In this document: positions 1 to 8,187 of the stretch, piece by piece | How positions within the stretch are numbered: the first letter of the stretch is position 1 | Layout: every line of letters begins with the position of its first letter | Origin: an uncultured Sphingomonas sp. | Lineage (GTDB): Bacteria > Pseudomonadota > Alphaproteobacteria > Sphingomonadales > Sphingomonadaceae | Direction of reading: 5' to 3' | Length of the DNA: 44,803 nucleotides | Assembly: GCF_913062585.1 (NCBI RefSeq) | Contig: NZ_CAJXWX010000003.1 | Span: forward strand, 200,438-245,240 | Made by a program: the position numbers and the translations under genes | The notes under the pieces: generated by a model | Database searches by the model: none | Told to the model about the DNA's origin: nothing | The model's input: the letters and a program-made list of their open reading frames with translations, nothing else

Positions 1-1
1 C

Positions 2-1891
2 GCCTCGCGCAGCATGTTCGTCCACGAACATCGCGTTCGTCGCCATGACGGCGAATGGCGGACCTTTGCCATCCGTGCGCTCCCTATACTCAACGACGCG
101 GGCGAAATCACCGAATGGGTGGGCGTTCACACCGACATCTCGCATCAGCGCGCGGCCGAAATGGCGCTGCGTGAACACGCGGATAGCCTCTCACGCCAAG
201 TGCGTCACCGCGAACGTGCCGAGGAACAGTTGCGTCAGCTGAACGAGACGCTGGAAAGTCGCGTCATCGCCGAGATCGGCGAACGGCGTCAGGCGGAGGC
301 CAAGCTGGCGCAGGCGCAGAAGATGGAGACGGTGGGCAAGCTGACGGGCGGCGTTGCGCACGACTTCAACAATCTGCTGCAGGTCGTAGGCGGCAATCTG
401 CAACTGCTGGCTCGGGACGTCGCGGGCAACGAGCGGGCCGAGCGGCGTGTGACGAACGCCATGGCAGGCGTCTCGCGCGGCGCTAAACTGGCCGCCCAGC
501 TTCTCGCCTTCGGGCGCCGTCAGGCGCTCGAGCCGAAGGTCGTGAACGTCACCCGCTTCGTGCAGGGAATGGACGATATCCTGCGCCGCGCGATCGGCGA
601 GGCGATCGAGGTCGAGACGGTCTTCTCCGGCGGTCTGTGGAACACCTTCATCGATCCCAACCAGATCGAGAATGCGCTGCTCAACCTCGCGATCAATGCC
701 CGGGACGCCATGGAGGGCCGCGGCAAGCTGACCATCGAGCTTGCCAACGCCCATCTCGACGACGCCTATGCCCGTGCACACGAGGAGGTCACGCCCGGCC
801 AGTACGTGATGATGGCGGTGACCGACACCGGTTCGGGCATGTCGCCCGAGATTGTCGCCAAGGTGTTCGAGCCCTTCTTCTCGACCAAGGCCGAGGGCAA
901 GGGGTCGGGGCTGGGCCTCTCCATGGTCTACGGCTTCGTCAAGCAGTCGGGCGGCCATGTGAAGATCTACTCCGAGGTCGGCGAGGGCACGACGATTCGG
1001 CTGTATCTGCCGCGTGCCACGGAATCGGAAGATGTCGAGGTCCTGGTCGATACGGGACCGATCACGGGCGGAACGGAGACGGTCCTCGTCGTCGAGGACG
1101 ACGAGGAAGTGCGCACGACCGTCGTCGAGATGCTGACCGATCTGGGCTACCGCGTCCTGAAGGCGCCCGATGCGACCAGCGCACTGGCGGTGGTCGAAAG
1201 CGGCGTGGCGATCGACATGCTCTTCACCGACGTGGTCATGCCCGGTACACTCAAGAGCCCTGAACTGGCCCGCAAGGCCCGCGAGCGGCTGCCTAATATC
1301 GCGGTACTTTTCACTAGCGGATATACCGAAAACTCGATCGTTCATGGCGGTCGTCTCGACAAGGGCGTCGAGCTGCTGTCGAAGCCCTATACGCGCGATG
1401 CCCTCGCCCGGAAGTTCCGCCATGTGCTGGCCAACGAACAGCAGCGTCGACAGGCGTCCGCACCGGCGCCCGCGGTTCCTGAGACGGATTTCATGTGCGC
1501 CGCTCCGATGGCCCCCAGTGCGACGATCCGACGGACAGCACTGCTCGTCGAGGATGACGACCTGATCCGGATGAACACGGGCGAAATGCTTGAAGAAGCC
1601 GGTTTCGTCGTCGTCGAGGCGGCCAGCGCGGAAGAAGCGCTGATGGCGCTTCAGACGACGCCGGTCGACGTGCTGGTCACCGATCTCAATCTTCCCGGTG
1701 CCTCGGGGCAGGAACTGGCCGCCAAGGCGCGGGCGCTACGGCCGGATGCATTGGTGGTGTTCGCGACCGGTGACCCAGGTGCGGTGGCGAAGGAGGACAA
1801 CTGCGTCGTGCTGGCCAAGCCCTATGACGCACGCGCCCTCGCCCGCGCTTTGGATATGAAGGAAAGCCGGTCCGTTTTAACCGACGGTTGA
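2..1891 (+). CDS. hybrid sensor histidine kinase with two receiver domains (5' partial)
   Basis: The reading frame is open to the left window edge, so the start is missing; the first Met (base 14) already lies inside the C-terminal part of a PAS/PAC domain (VGVHTDISHQRAAE). A coiled linker follows, then a HisKA domain with the H-box GGVAHDFNN (phospho-acceptor His about residue 116 from base 14). The HATPase_c domain has an N-box (NLAINARDAM), a G1 box (DTGSGM) and a G2 box (GKGSGLGLS). Two receiver domains come last, with acidic pocket and phospho-Asp in LLFTDVVMPG-like and VLVTDLNLPG contexts. The order PAS-HisKA-HATPase-REC-REC is common in sphingomonads. The signal is unknown because the sensor part lies outside the window. 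The gene converges on the cyclic-di-GMP gene that follows, with about 70 bases between them. Function as a hybrid kinase is secure; the pathway is not known. Confidence 0.93.
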   Translation, partial: ASRSMFVHEHRVRRHDGEWRTFAIRALPILNDAGEITEWVGVHTDISHQRAAEMALREHADSLSRQVRHRERAEEQLRQLNETLESRVIAEIGERRQAEAKLAQAQKMETVGKLTGGVAHDFNNLLQVVGGNLQLLARDVAGNERAERRVTNAMAGVSRGAKLAAQLLAFGRRQALEPKVVNVTRFVQGMDDILRRAIGEAIEVETVFSGGLWNTFIDPNQIENALLNLAINARDAMEGRGKLTIELANAHLDDAYARAHEEVTPGQYVMMAVTDTGSGMSPEIVAKVFEPFFSTKAEGKGSGLGLSMVYGFVKQSGGHVKIYSEVGEGTTIRLYLPRATESEDVEVLVDTGPITGGTETVLVVEDDEEVRTTVVEMLTDLGYRVLKAPDATSALAVVESGVAIDMLFTDVVMPGTLKSPELARKARERLPNIAVLFTSGYTENSIVHGGRLDKGVELLSKPYTRDALARKFRHVLANEQQRRQASAPAPAVPETDFMCAAPMAPSATIRRTALLVEDDDLIRMNTGEMLEEAGFVVVEAASAEEALMALQTTPVDVLVTDLNLPGASGQELAAKARALRPDALVVFATGDPGAVAKEDNCVVLAKPYDARALARALDMKESRSVLTDG

Positions 1892-1964
1892 CCGGTCTTA
1901 GCCGATCAAGACGGAGGGAGGATCGCCGTAATTGGTGCCTCCTGCCGCCTGCAAGCAACAAGGG

Positions 1965-3830
1965 TCACGCCGACCAGCGCGCGGCGTGAACCTTTGCAGC
2001 CGAGACGATGGCCTCGATCTCGGTCGGGAGGACCGGGTAGCCATAGTGCCACCCTTGCCCTTCGTGGCAGCCCTTCGCGCGCAGCCACCGGGCCTGCACG
2101 ATCGTCTCGATCCCCTCGGCGATGACTTCCACGCCGAAGGCGCGTCCCAACGTCAGGATGCTGTCCACCACGGCGGACTGATCGGACCCCACGGCGATGT
2201 CGGCGACGAAACTGCGGTCCACCTTGAGCCTGGTGATCGGAAAGTCCCGTAGCACACTGAGCGAAGCAAAGCCGGTACCGAAATCATCGAGTGCTATTCC
2301 GACGCCCAATGCGCGCAATGCGGTCAGCGTCCCCACCACGGCGCGTGTATTCCTGACCGCGATGTTCTCGGTCAACTCGAGCTCGATCAGGTCGGCCGCC
2401 ACGCCGTGCTGTTGCAACGTCTTCGCCACCTTTTCGGCAAGGGAGGTCGAACGGAACTGCGAGGCAAAGAGATTTATGCCCACGCGTAGCGGTATGCCTG
2501 CGGCCGCCCAGGCGGCTGCCTGCGCGACGGCCTCGTCCAGCACCCAGGCTCCAACCGCAGCGGCAAGCGGCATAAGTTCGAGGATGGGCAGGAAACGATC
2601 CGGGGTCAGAAGGCCATGTTCGGGATGCCGCCAGCGGAGAAGCGCCTCGACGCCCACCACGGTTTCGTCGGACAAGCGCACCTGTGGCTGATAATGAACT
2701 TCGAACTCGCCACGCTCGAAGGCTTCGCGAAGCTGATGCTGGATATGCTGGCGATCTTCGACCTGATGACGCAAGTGCGGCTCGTAGAAGGCGATGGAGC
2801 CGGCGCCGCGTTCCTTAGCGCGGTAGAGCGCGAGGTCGGCATGACAGATGAGCCGATCGATCTGGTCCCCATGATAGGGCGAAATGGCGACGCCGATGCA
2901 GGTGTCGACCCGCAACTCCTGCTCATCGACGATAAAACCTTCGTCGAAGCCCGATCGCAGCCGTTCCGCAATGACCAAGGCGGCGCGCGGGTCTGCGACT
3001 TTCGGCGCGATCACGACGAACTCGTCGCCCCCCAGGCGCGCCAAGGTCTGCCCGTCCTCCAGCCGCGCCGATAGCCTGTGGCCAATGGCCGACAGCAGCG
3101 CATCGCCCATCGCATGGCCGAACACGTCGTTGACGTCCTTGAAGCCGTCGAGGTCGAACAGGAGAACGGCCATCGGCCGCTGCGTGCTGAGGATGGCGCT
3201 GGCACGTTCGTGAAGGAGCGTCCGATTTGGCAGCCCGGTCAGCGGATCGTAATGGGCAAGGTGGGCAAGTTCGCGCTCCTGGCGCCGCACTTCGATGCGA
3301 TCTACGACGACCTGACCAAGGCATTCGAGCAGGTGCTGATCGCGCTCGCTGAAGAGGCGAGGCGTCTCGTCGACCACGCAGAGCGTGCCGATCACCTGTC
3401 CAGACGCGACCCGAAGCGGTACGCCGGCATAGAACCGCAGGCGGGGGCCATCGATAACGAGCGGATTGTTCATGAAGGCCGGATCCAGGGCCGCGTCCGC
3501 GATCACGAACGGGCCTTCATGATCGAGCGCATGGGCACAGAATGCCACGTCCGTCGGGGCTGAGCAGACGTCGAGCCCCGTCCGCGCCTTGAAGTGGACC
3601 ACGTCGCGGGTCACGATCGACACCATGGCGGCGGAAACCTGAAACAGCTCCCTCGTCAACGCGACGATGTGATCGAATTCGGCTTCGGCCTCGGAATCGC
3701 CCATTGCATAATCGGCAATAGCCGCTGCCCGCGCATCGTCGATGTGGAGCTTCTCCTGCAAGTCTGCGATCATACCATGCATTTCATCACCGCAGCTGCG
3801 GAATGCGCAACGGGAAGGTGAGCATGACAC
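1965..3830 (-). CDS. GAF-GGDEF-EAL cyclic-di-GMP turnover protein
   Basis: A soluble protein of up to 621 residues. An N-terminal GAF domain (about residues 30-175, with VPLRVASGQVIGTLCVVDE) is followed by a GGDEF diguanylate cyclase domain with an intact RLGGDEF signature and then an EAL phosphodiesterase domain. The EAL domain keeps GVEALLRW, ELTEN, DDFGTGFASL, KVDRSFV and AEGIE, so both halves could be active. There are no membrane segments. In-frame Met codons at residues 17 and 20 (bases 3782 and 3773) are equally plausible starts, because the first 16 residues look non-conserved. It makes and/or degrades c-di-GMP in response to a small ligand or redox cue at the GAF domain; the ligand cannot be read from sequence. 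Confidence 0.92.
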   Translation of the reverse strand: MSCSPSRCAFRSCGDEMHGMIADLQEKLHIDDARAAAIADYAMGDSEAEAEFDHIVALTRELFQVSAAMVSIVTRDVVHFKARTGLDVCSAPTDVAFCAHALDHEGPFVIADAALDPAFMNNPLVIDGPRLRFYAGVPLRVASGQVIGTLCVVDETPRLFSERDQHLLECLGQVVVDRIEVRRQERELAHLAHYDPLTGLPNRTLLHERASAILSTQRPMAVLLFDLDGFKDVNDVFGHAMGDALLSAIGHRLSARLEDGQTLARLGGDEFVVIAPKVADPRAALVIAERLRSGFDEGFIVDEQELRVDTCIGVAISPYHGDQIDRLICHADLALYRAKERGAGSIAFYEPHLRHQVEDRQHIQHQLREAFERGEFEVHYQPQVRLSDETVVGVEALLRWRHPEHGLLTPDRFLPILELMPLAAAVGAWVLDEAVAQAAAWAAAGIPLRVGINLFASQFRSTSLAEKVAKTLQQHGVAADLIELELTENIAVRNTRAVVGTLTALRALGVGIALDDFGTGFASLSVLRDFPITRLKVDRSFVADIAVGSDQSAVVDSILTLGRAFGVEVIAEGIETIVQARWLRAKGCHEGQGWHYGYPVLPTEIEAIVSAAKVHAARWSA

Positions 3831-4245
3831 CTAAATCCTTAGTAAAGGATTGATTTGGCGGCATAGCTCATGGCAAATCTGATGTTGCCGCACCCGATAC
3901 AGGTTGCGAAGTACCGAATTCGCCGCGCGCTTTGCCGCGATGTCGATAGGTAGGGGGCGTCGTCGTGGAAAGGGCGGGAGTCAAAACGCACGCACGCTTT
4001 GCTCAAGATCACCAGCTTCGCGCCCGATCATCCGGTTTGGCCCAACATCCGGCGTGCAAATTCCATCTGACCAGTCATACGATCGCTCGTATGACTGGTG
4101 GTCGGACCGATAACTTCCTGTACCGCTGGTGCTTTCGTCAGGCGTGACGAGCGCACCACGTCTAGGCATTCAATTGAGGCGGCCCCACCCAACGATCAGT
4201 GATATCCCGATGCCGGGCATAAGAGGCGTCGGTGTACATTCGGCG
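3831..4245. other. intergenic region of about 415 bases, no gene seen
   Basis: No convincing coding frame is visible on either strand. The only clear structure is a near-perfect dyad at 4070-4099, described separately. The start region of the GAF-GGDEF-EAL gene lies at the left end and the 3' end of a secreted-protein gene at the right end. No tRNA cloverleaf was recognised. Confidence 0.5.
4070..4099. promoter_or_regulatory. 30-base palindrome (13-bp arms, 4-base centre)
   Basis: Arms 4070-4082 and 4087-4099 are perfectly complementary around a TCGC centre; the left arm reads ACCAGTCATACGA. No T-run follows on either strand, so it does not look like an intrinsic terminator. It could be an operator for a dimeric regulator or a cruciform or recombination site. 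Function unassigned. Confidence 0.6.
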
Positions 4246-4908
4246 TCAGAGGGACGGCGTGCCGCCCGTGCCGCGCCTCGACGCTTCCCGCTCGATGAGG
4301 GTCATTGCCTTCTCTCCCGTTCCTTCCGGCTGAGACAGGGTGATCTGGCCACCTTGCAATCCTACGTCGGCAGCCAGCCGGAACACGCCTCCTTGTCCCA
4401 GACAGGCGGCCCGAGCACACCACCTCGCGTGCAGCCCCTCGCCATCGATGCCGCCGCTGTCCCTGGATAGCGGGCCATACTTGCCGACTAGCATTGTCCG
4501 CCAAGCTGCGGGATCAGTTCCCGCTGGCGGCAGATATGCGACGCTACGAACACGGGCGCCATCCGGCCAGACGAACGTGCCGATCATCACCTTGCCGCCC
4601 TTGCCGTCGTCGAATTCGACACTGTCCAGGACGCTTCCGCCCTTCAACGGCAGCCGCCCGCCTCGAAGATTGACCGCCTTGCGGACGCGATCCTCGAACG
4701 TGTCGGTCCGCGTCCGCCGCTTCATGATCAATCCGCGTTCCCTCATGACCCTTTCGACGTCCCCTTCGGTCATTCCGAGCCGAAATCCAGCGAGGTCGAA
4801 GGTGGCGGGAGCTCCTTTCGCTGTCTGCGTCGCGGCGGCGTCCACGCCGATCTGACCAGCCGCCGCCGGCTGCGCCGCCACGAGGACGAGCGCCATCACA
4901 TGCTTCAT
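4246..4908 (-). CDS. secreted hypothetical protein
   Basis: 220 residues from the ATG at 4908, chosen because AAAGGA lies about 8 bases upstream and the protein then begins with a signal peptide (MKHVMALVLVAAQPAAAGQ). An upstream in-frame Met would put 60 polar residues in front of it. The mature part contains the stretch FRLGMTEGDVERVM, reminiscent of periplasmic proteins that start with a 'G(M/Q)...eev...l' helix, and two Cys near the C-terminus (RWCARAACLG) that could form a disulfide. I do not recognise a family. It is the last gene of a small minus-strand unit: the upstream membrane-protein gene ends at 4920, 11 bases before this start. Likely exported; role unknown. Confidence 0.75.
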   Translation of the reverse strand: MKHVMALVLVAAQPAAAGQIGVDAAATQTAKGAPATFDLAGFRLGMTEGDVERVMRERGLIMKRRTRTDTFEDRVRKAVNLRGGRLPLKGGSVLDSVEFDDGKGGKVMIGTFVWPDGARVRSVAYLPPAGTDPAAWRTMLVGKYGPLSRDSGGIDGEGLHARWCARAACLGQGGVFRLAADVGLQGGQITLSQPEGTGEKAMTLIEREASRRGTGGTPSL

Positions 4909-4919
4909 GATGCTTCCTT

Positions 4920-5270
4920 TCAGATGTCGATTTCGCCCGATCGCCGCAGCGAGCGGATACGCAACTGTGCTACACCGCCGATCACGATGTACGCGATCAG
5001 GTAGGGCAGGCCGTGCTTCGCCAGCCCGATCTTCATCGCGACGGCCGTCAGCGCGGCGACGATGAACGGCACGGTTCGCATCGAGCACAGTACGGCGAAC
5101 AGCATCCAGGACGCTGTCGGGCGGATAAGCGCGGCGATGGCGGTCGCCATCACGACGGCGAAGCCAAGCGGATCGGAGTTGGTGAAGAGCGTCACGATCA
5201 TGCCCGGGGCAATCAGGAAAAAGCCGCCGAGGATGAAGATCGGGACGAACGGAACGGTCTGTATAGGCAT
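4920..5270 (-). CDS. small integral membrane protein
   Basis: 116 residues, very hydrophobic, with three or four predicted membrane segments (about residues 7-30, 36-62, 65-82 and 87-103) and a basic C-terminal tail (RIRSLRRSGEIDI). It sits between a 27-codon reading frame with a strong ribosome site (stop only 3 bases before this ATG) and the secreted-protein gene. Spacing suggests one transcript and translational coupling. I considered a VirB3/TrbD-type conjugation protein because of size and topology, but the characteristic Arg-Pro motif context is absent and no other secretion genes are present. Function unknown. Confidence 0.65.
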   Translation of the reverse strand: MPIQTVPFVPIFILGGFFLIAPGMIVTLFTNSDPLGFAVVMATAIAALIRPTASWMLFAVLCSMRTVPFIVAALTAVAMKIGLAKHGLPYLIAYIVIGGVAQLRIRSLRRSGEIDI

Positions 5271-5273
5271 GGC

Positions 5274-5357
5274 TCAGCCCCCGAAGGCCAGCATCGATCC
5301 CGTTGTCGTGGCCATCCCGGCCAGCATGTCCATGTACTCGGCTTGATTCCCAATCAT
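5274..5357 (-). CDS. possible 27-residue small protein
   Basis: An ATG at 5357 is preceded by GGGAGG with 6 bases of spacing, the best ribosome site in this part of the window, and the frame (MIGNQAEYMDMLAG to MLAFGG) stops 3 bases before the ATG of the membrane protein gene. It could be a real small protein or a short coupling leader. The same frame is open further upstream but those codons overlap the palindromic repeat region and look non-coding. Only conservation would settle it. Confidence 0.35.
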   Translation of the reverse strand: MIGNQAEYMDMLAGMATTTGSMLAFGG

Positions 5358-5394
5358 CGTCGCCTCCCTACTCGAAGGACGCCACCCCAGTCGG

Positions 5395-5593
5395 CGGCAT
5401 CCCGTGGAACGGGATGCCGGCCCCCTGAGCCGGGTGTTGGAAACCTGAATTGGAACAGGCGCGGAAACCTTTAACCGGGTGGTCTGGACATACGCCTCCG
5501 CCACCCGGCCGAAGAGCTCTTCGACCGTCATTGGTCTTTCGACCGACCTCCAATTTCAGGGTTTCCACGCCCCGGCTCGGGAACAGCTTCCCG
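5395..5593. repeat. palindrome-rich block with a long imperfect inverted repeat
   Basis: Several dyads are packed in 200 bases. 5395-5405 pairs perfectly with 5409-5419 (11 bp, 3-base loop). 5427-5453 pairs imperfectly with 5550-5578 (GAGCCGGG...GGAAAC against GTTTCCACGCCCCGGCTC). Within that pair, CCGGGTGG at 5475-5482 pairs with CCACCCGG at 5501-5508. CGAAGAGCTCTTCG at 5510-5523 is a perfect palindrome, and CGGGAA/TTCCCG frames the right end (about 5578-5593). It could be a small non-autonomous mobile repeat with inverted ends or a structured RNA. It lies directly upstream of the small-protein operon on the minus strand. Confidence 0.5.
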
Positions 5594-5845
5594 TGCATCG
5601 GGCACTATAGGTTGCTGTTCTCAGGATGGCGACGAGTTTTTAGGTCACATCGGATGGTGGCCATCCACCTCCGGCCAGTGCGAGCTTCAAGAAGGGGCGA
5701 CACAAGCAGATACATGCCCATCTCTGGCACCTGTAGTCGGGCTGAGCAAAGATACTGCGCATGTTCAGATACGGTCTTTCGATGCCCCAGACATAAACCA
5801 TATTTGGCGACGTAACATTTACACCGCGCCGTGATGATCGAGGTC

Positions 5846-6403
5846 ATGACGCATTACGTATACATCGCGACTAGCCCCGACCTGCTTGACTGGTCGAGCC
5901 AGGTACACGGTCGACCTGCCGTTAAAGTGGGGGAAACGCGAAACCTGGCCAATCGAGAGATATGGCTGTCTGGCCGGGATCCCTGGAGCGGAAATGTCGT
6001 GCCCGCATGCGCTGGATACGACGACTGGAAAATCGTGGCGAACCGGAAAGTCACCTCGATCGACGAGGCACTGGAAATCGAAGCAATCTTCAAGACAGCC
6101 TTCGATCCAGCCCACATCGACAGGGTCGGTGCTGGCGAGAGCGACATCGTCCTGCTGCCCGAACCGACGCTTTCCGAAGAGCAGATCGCTGGCCTTCATC
6201 CCGGCATCCGTGACCTTTACCGGCAGGCCCGCTCCCGCATGCATCGTCCCGCGCGCGAGCGCGAGGAGGCATACGTCACGGATCACGAGCGTGAGGTTCA
6301 GCGGGATATCGACACACATGATGCCGACCGTCATCACGATCGTGGCGAAAATGAAGACAGATCGGTTCGCGACAGGGAGGATGGCTGGTACTACGAAGAC
6401 TGA
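5846..6403 (+). CDS. GIY-YIG-like (T5orf172-type) domain protein
   Basis: About 185 residues. The N-terminal half resembles the small nuclease fold of the GIY-YIG/T5orf172 type: THYVYIAT as first strand, VKVGETRNLANRE as the strand-helix with the Arg, and a later Glu in IDEALEIEAIF. The C-terminal 60 residues are highly charged (RDIDTHDADRHHDRGENEDR) and probably disordered. ATG 5846 is preferred to ATG 5831 because the family usually begins just before the YVYI strand; neither has a strong ribosome site. It stands alone on the plus strand. Such domains occur in phage and mobile-element proteins, which fits the accessory surroundings. The match is weak, so nuclease activity is a guess. Confidence 0.6.
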   Translation: MTHYVYIATSPDLLDWSSQVHGRPAVKVGETRNLANREIWLSGRDPWSGNVVPACAGYDDWKIVANRKVTSIDEALEIEAIFKTAFDPAHIDRVGAGESDIVLLPEPTLSEEQIAGLHPGIRDLYRQARSRMHRPAREREEAYVTDHEREVQRDIDTHDADRHHDRGENEDRSVRDREDGWYYED

Positions 6404-6589
6404 CGCACGATTAAGACGAGCGCTATCAGAGGGCCCAAGCCGTGCCCTCGTCCGCTGCGAACAGTCGGCGCGTGTCGATGCACGAACGCAGACGCCCGCG
6501 ACACGAACCGATGCGGCCCCCGCCGCCTGTTCCGCTCAGACGGAAGAACAGTGCCCCGATCACCTCCTGGACCAAAGTAAGAGCGACCT
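6404..6589. other. stretch between a plus-strand gene end and the riboswitch, no gene seen
   Basis: This is where the gene controlled by the minus-strand cobalamin riboswitch should start, but I see no B12-transport or biosynthesis gene. The minus strand has only a short open frame of low-complexity, Arg/Gly-rich sequence. A weak hairpin (CTGTT...AACAG around 6540-6560) follows the riboswitch. Confidence 0.5.
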
Positions 6590-6776
6590 GATGCTGGCAG
6601 GTCTCCTGGCTCAAGGGGCGTCGCTCGACATACGGCCTTCCCGGATCGTTGCCGATGTCACGGCAATTCAACGGCTACACCTTTCATGGAAGATGCGCCG
6701 TACTTCTTGCTCGCGGCTTACAGTTGCAGGGATAGCCTTGGCTTCCGGAGGTAGACCTCCTCGCCGTGTTCCATTT
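6590..6776 (-). ncRNA. cobalamin riboswitch (orphan)
   Basis: Read on the minus strand, the block contains the conserved elements of the AdoCbl/cobalamin riboswitch in order: an entry stem near GGAACACGGCGAGG (6761-6772 and on), CGGAAGCC..., the B12-box-like core CCCTGCAACTGTAAGCCGCGAG (central part 6721-6729), GCCGTGACATCGGC, CCGGGAAGGCC, and the 3' hallmark GAGCCAGGAGACCTGCC (6596-6610). In this class, cobalamin binding represses downstream btuB-type transporters or cobalamin genes. Here no such gene follows: the next gene on the plus strand converges, and the next minus-strand frame begins more than 1 kb away. It starts less than 80 bases after the stop of the 444-residue membrane protein gene, so read-through transcripts would include it. 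Confidence 0.85.
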
Positions 6777-6852
6777 TGCGCCCCTTTCGGGACACCAAGC
6801 AGACGAGGGACAAACAGGGTGCCTCGCCGACGCGATGCGCCGATCGAAATTG

Positions 6853-8187
6853 TCAGGGAATAGGATCGACCGGCGGCTGGGCGGCAAGAATGACCACGAG
6901 GGTGACGGCGACCAGCATGACGCCCGCCAGCACGCCGCTGGCGATCGCGGTATTTCTGAAACCAGCTTCAGCCCGGCCAACCGGTTTCGTCACCATCCGT
7001 TCGTATTCGTCTTCCGGCAAGAAGCGATAGAGGCGGTCCTTCCAGTTGGCGCGAAGATCTCGCTGGATCGATACAAAGTGGCATCCGCTCGCGATCACGA
7101 CCGCGACATATAGTGCGAGCGCTACACCAATCACTATCGCTGCGGATCCAACGAAACCTGCGCCCTTGGGCAGCGTCAGGCGCGCTATGACCAAGCCCGC
7201 GTTGCCTAGCGCCGACGTCGTCATCGCCGTCGCCAGCGACCGCGTGGCATCTGCCAGCTTGCCCGTCTCTTCCGTCACCGCCTTGCGCAGGTCGCTCAAC
7301 GTCTTCAGGGCGTCTCGGCTTTGCTGGGACACGCCGAAACTGAACGCGATTCTGGCTCCTTCCAGCGCCACCGACATGACGGAGGCGAGGTCAGCGAGGT
7401 CGCCGTCCCGCAGCGCGGTTCGTGCTATCTCGGCACTTAGCAGCCCGTGGCGGTTCTCCAGTTCGCGCGGGTTTTCGTATACCCAGGCGGCGGCAGCCTG
7501 CAGCGCGCCAAAGCTCTTGACCTCGATGCGGTCTCCGCGGTCGCGGCGAAACCTCGTCGGTGGCGGACCGCGGAATAGCAGTGTGCCGTCCGGCTCGACC
7601 TCCTGCGTGATGGCGCATGCCAAGGCGCCGGCAGCCTTGGTGCGCCACGGCGACAGTACCTGTCCTGAGACGTCAGCGTGAGGATCGCGCAACAGCCATC
7701 GACCAATAGGATCGGGCACACCCGCGACACCCAGCACCCTGACCACGCGGGCAGGGTCCGCTGGTGCTGAATGGGGATCGAATGAGTCGACATCGGGCCA
7801 GGAAGTATAGCGGACACAAACGGTATCAATGCGGCGATCGAGTTCCTCTATCCAGACCACGGTCTCATCGAGACCGCGCTCAAGCATCGCGCGAAATCCC
7901 GCACGCGTCAGTATCGGCAGTACACCGTCTGGAACGGCGGGCTTCGTGGCAACCAGTTCAATGCCTTCGGAATCGTCAGTCACGTCCGCCAGCGCGATCG
8001 GACCTCCCTCGTCCGCCAGGACGGACAAGGTGAAGCCGGCCGGCGCGACAAGCGGCGCGACGGTACGAACGCCATTTGAATCCAACTGATAGATGGCGAT
8101 TTCGGTTCGCGATTCGGTGACCGTCACACGTCCGGTCGCCGCAAGCGCATCAATTGCGCGTGTGAGAGCGGTCCGGGACGGTTCCAT
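6853..8187 (-). CDS. hypothetical membrane-anchored protein (partner of NdpA-like gene)
   Basis: 444 residues from ATG 8187 (AAGGA about 9 bases upstream; a TTG two codons earlier is possible). A long soluble N-terminal part (about residues 1-320) shows no motif I recognise. The C-terminal quarter has two membrane segments (about 340-375 with FVGSAAIVIGVALALYVAVV, and 412-440 with IASGVLAGVMLVAVTLVVIL) separated by a basic loop of about 40 residues. The start overlaps the 3' end of the upstream gene by about 38 bases, so the two are almost certainly co-translated. A soluble domain plus paired C-terminal helices, coupled to a nucleoid-like protein in an accessory region, would fit a membrane-acting defence or stress effector, but that is inference. 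Confidence 0.7.
   Translation of the reverse strand: MEPSRTALTRAIDALAATGRVTVTESRTEIAIYQLDSNGVRTVAPLVAPAGFTLSVLADEGGPIALADVTDDSEGIELVATKPAVPDGVLPILTRAGFRAMLERGLDETVVWIEELDRRIDTVCVRYTSWPDVDSFDPHSAPADPARVVRVLGVAGVPDPIGRWLLRDPHADVSGQVLSPWRTKAAGALACAITQEVEPDGTLLFRGPPPTRFRRDRGDRIEVKSFGALQAAAAWVYENPRELENRHGLLSAEIARTALRDGDLADLASVMSVALEGARIAFSFGVSQQSRDALKTLSDLRKAVTEETGKLADATRSLATAMTTSALGNAGLVIARLTLPKGAGFVGSAAIVIGVALALYVAVVIASGCHFVSIQRDLRANWKDRLYRFLPEDEYERMVTKPVGRAEAGFRNTAIASGVLAGVMLVAVTLVVILAAQPPVDPIP

Noticed and set aside
1892..1964. Bidirectional terminator between the kinase and the cyclic-di-GMP gene
   Set aside because: Only 5-bp GTCTT/AAGAC arms with an 8-base loop and no T-run; too weak to record.
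4920..5270. VirB3/TrbD conjugation protein
   Set aside because: Only size and helices match, and no other conjugation gene is in the window.
6426..6671. A minus-strand frame of 81 codons over the 3' half of the riboswitch
   Set aside because: It begins inside the structured RNA, and the sequence after it is Arg/Gly-rich and unlike a transporter.
5886..6863. A long plus-strand open frame through the GIY-YIG-like gene and the riboswitch
   Set aside because: Composition is Ser/Arg/Pro-rich without domains, and it crosses the conserved riboswitch core, so it is a chance frame.
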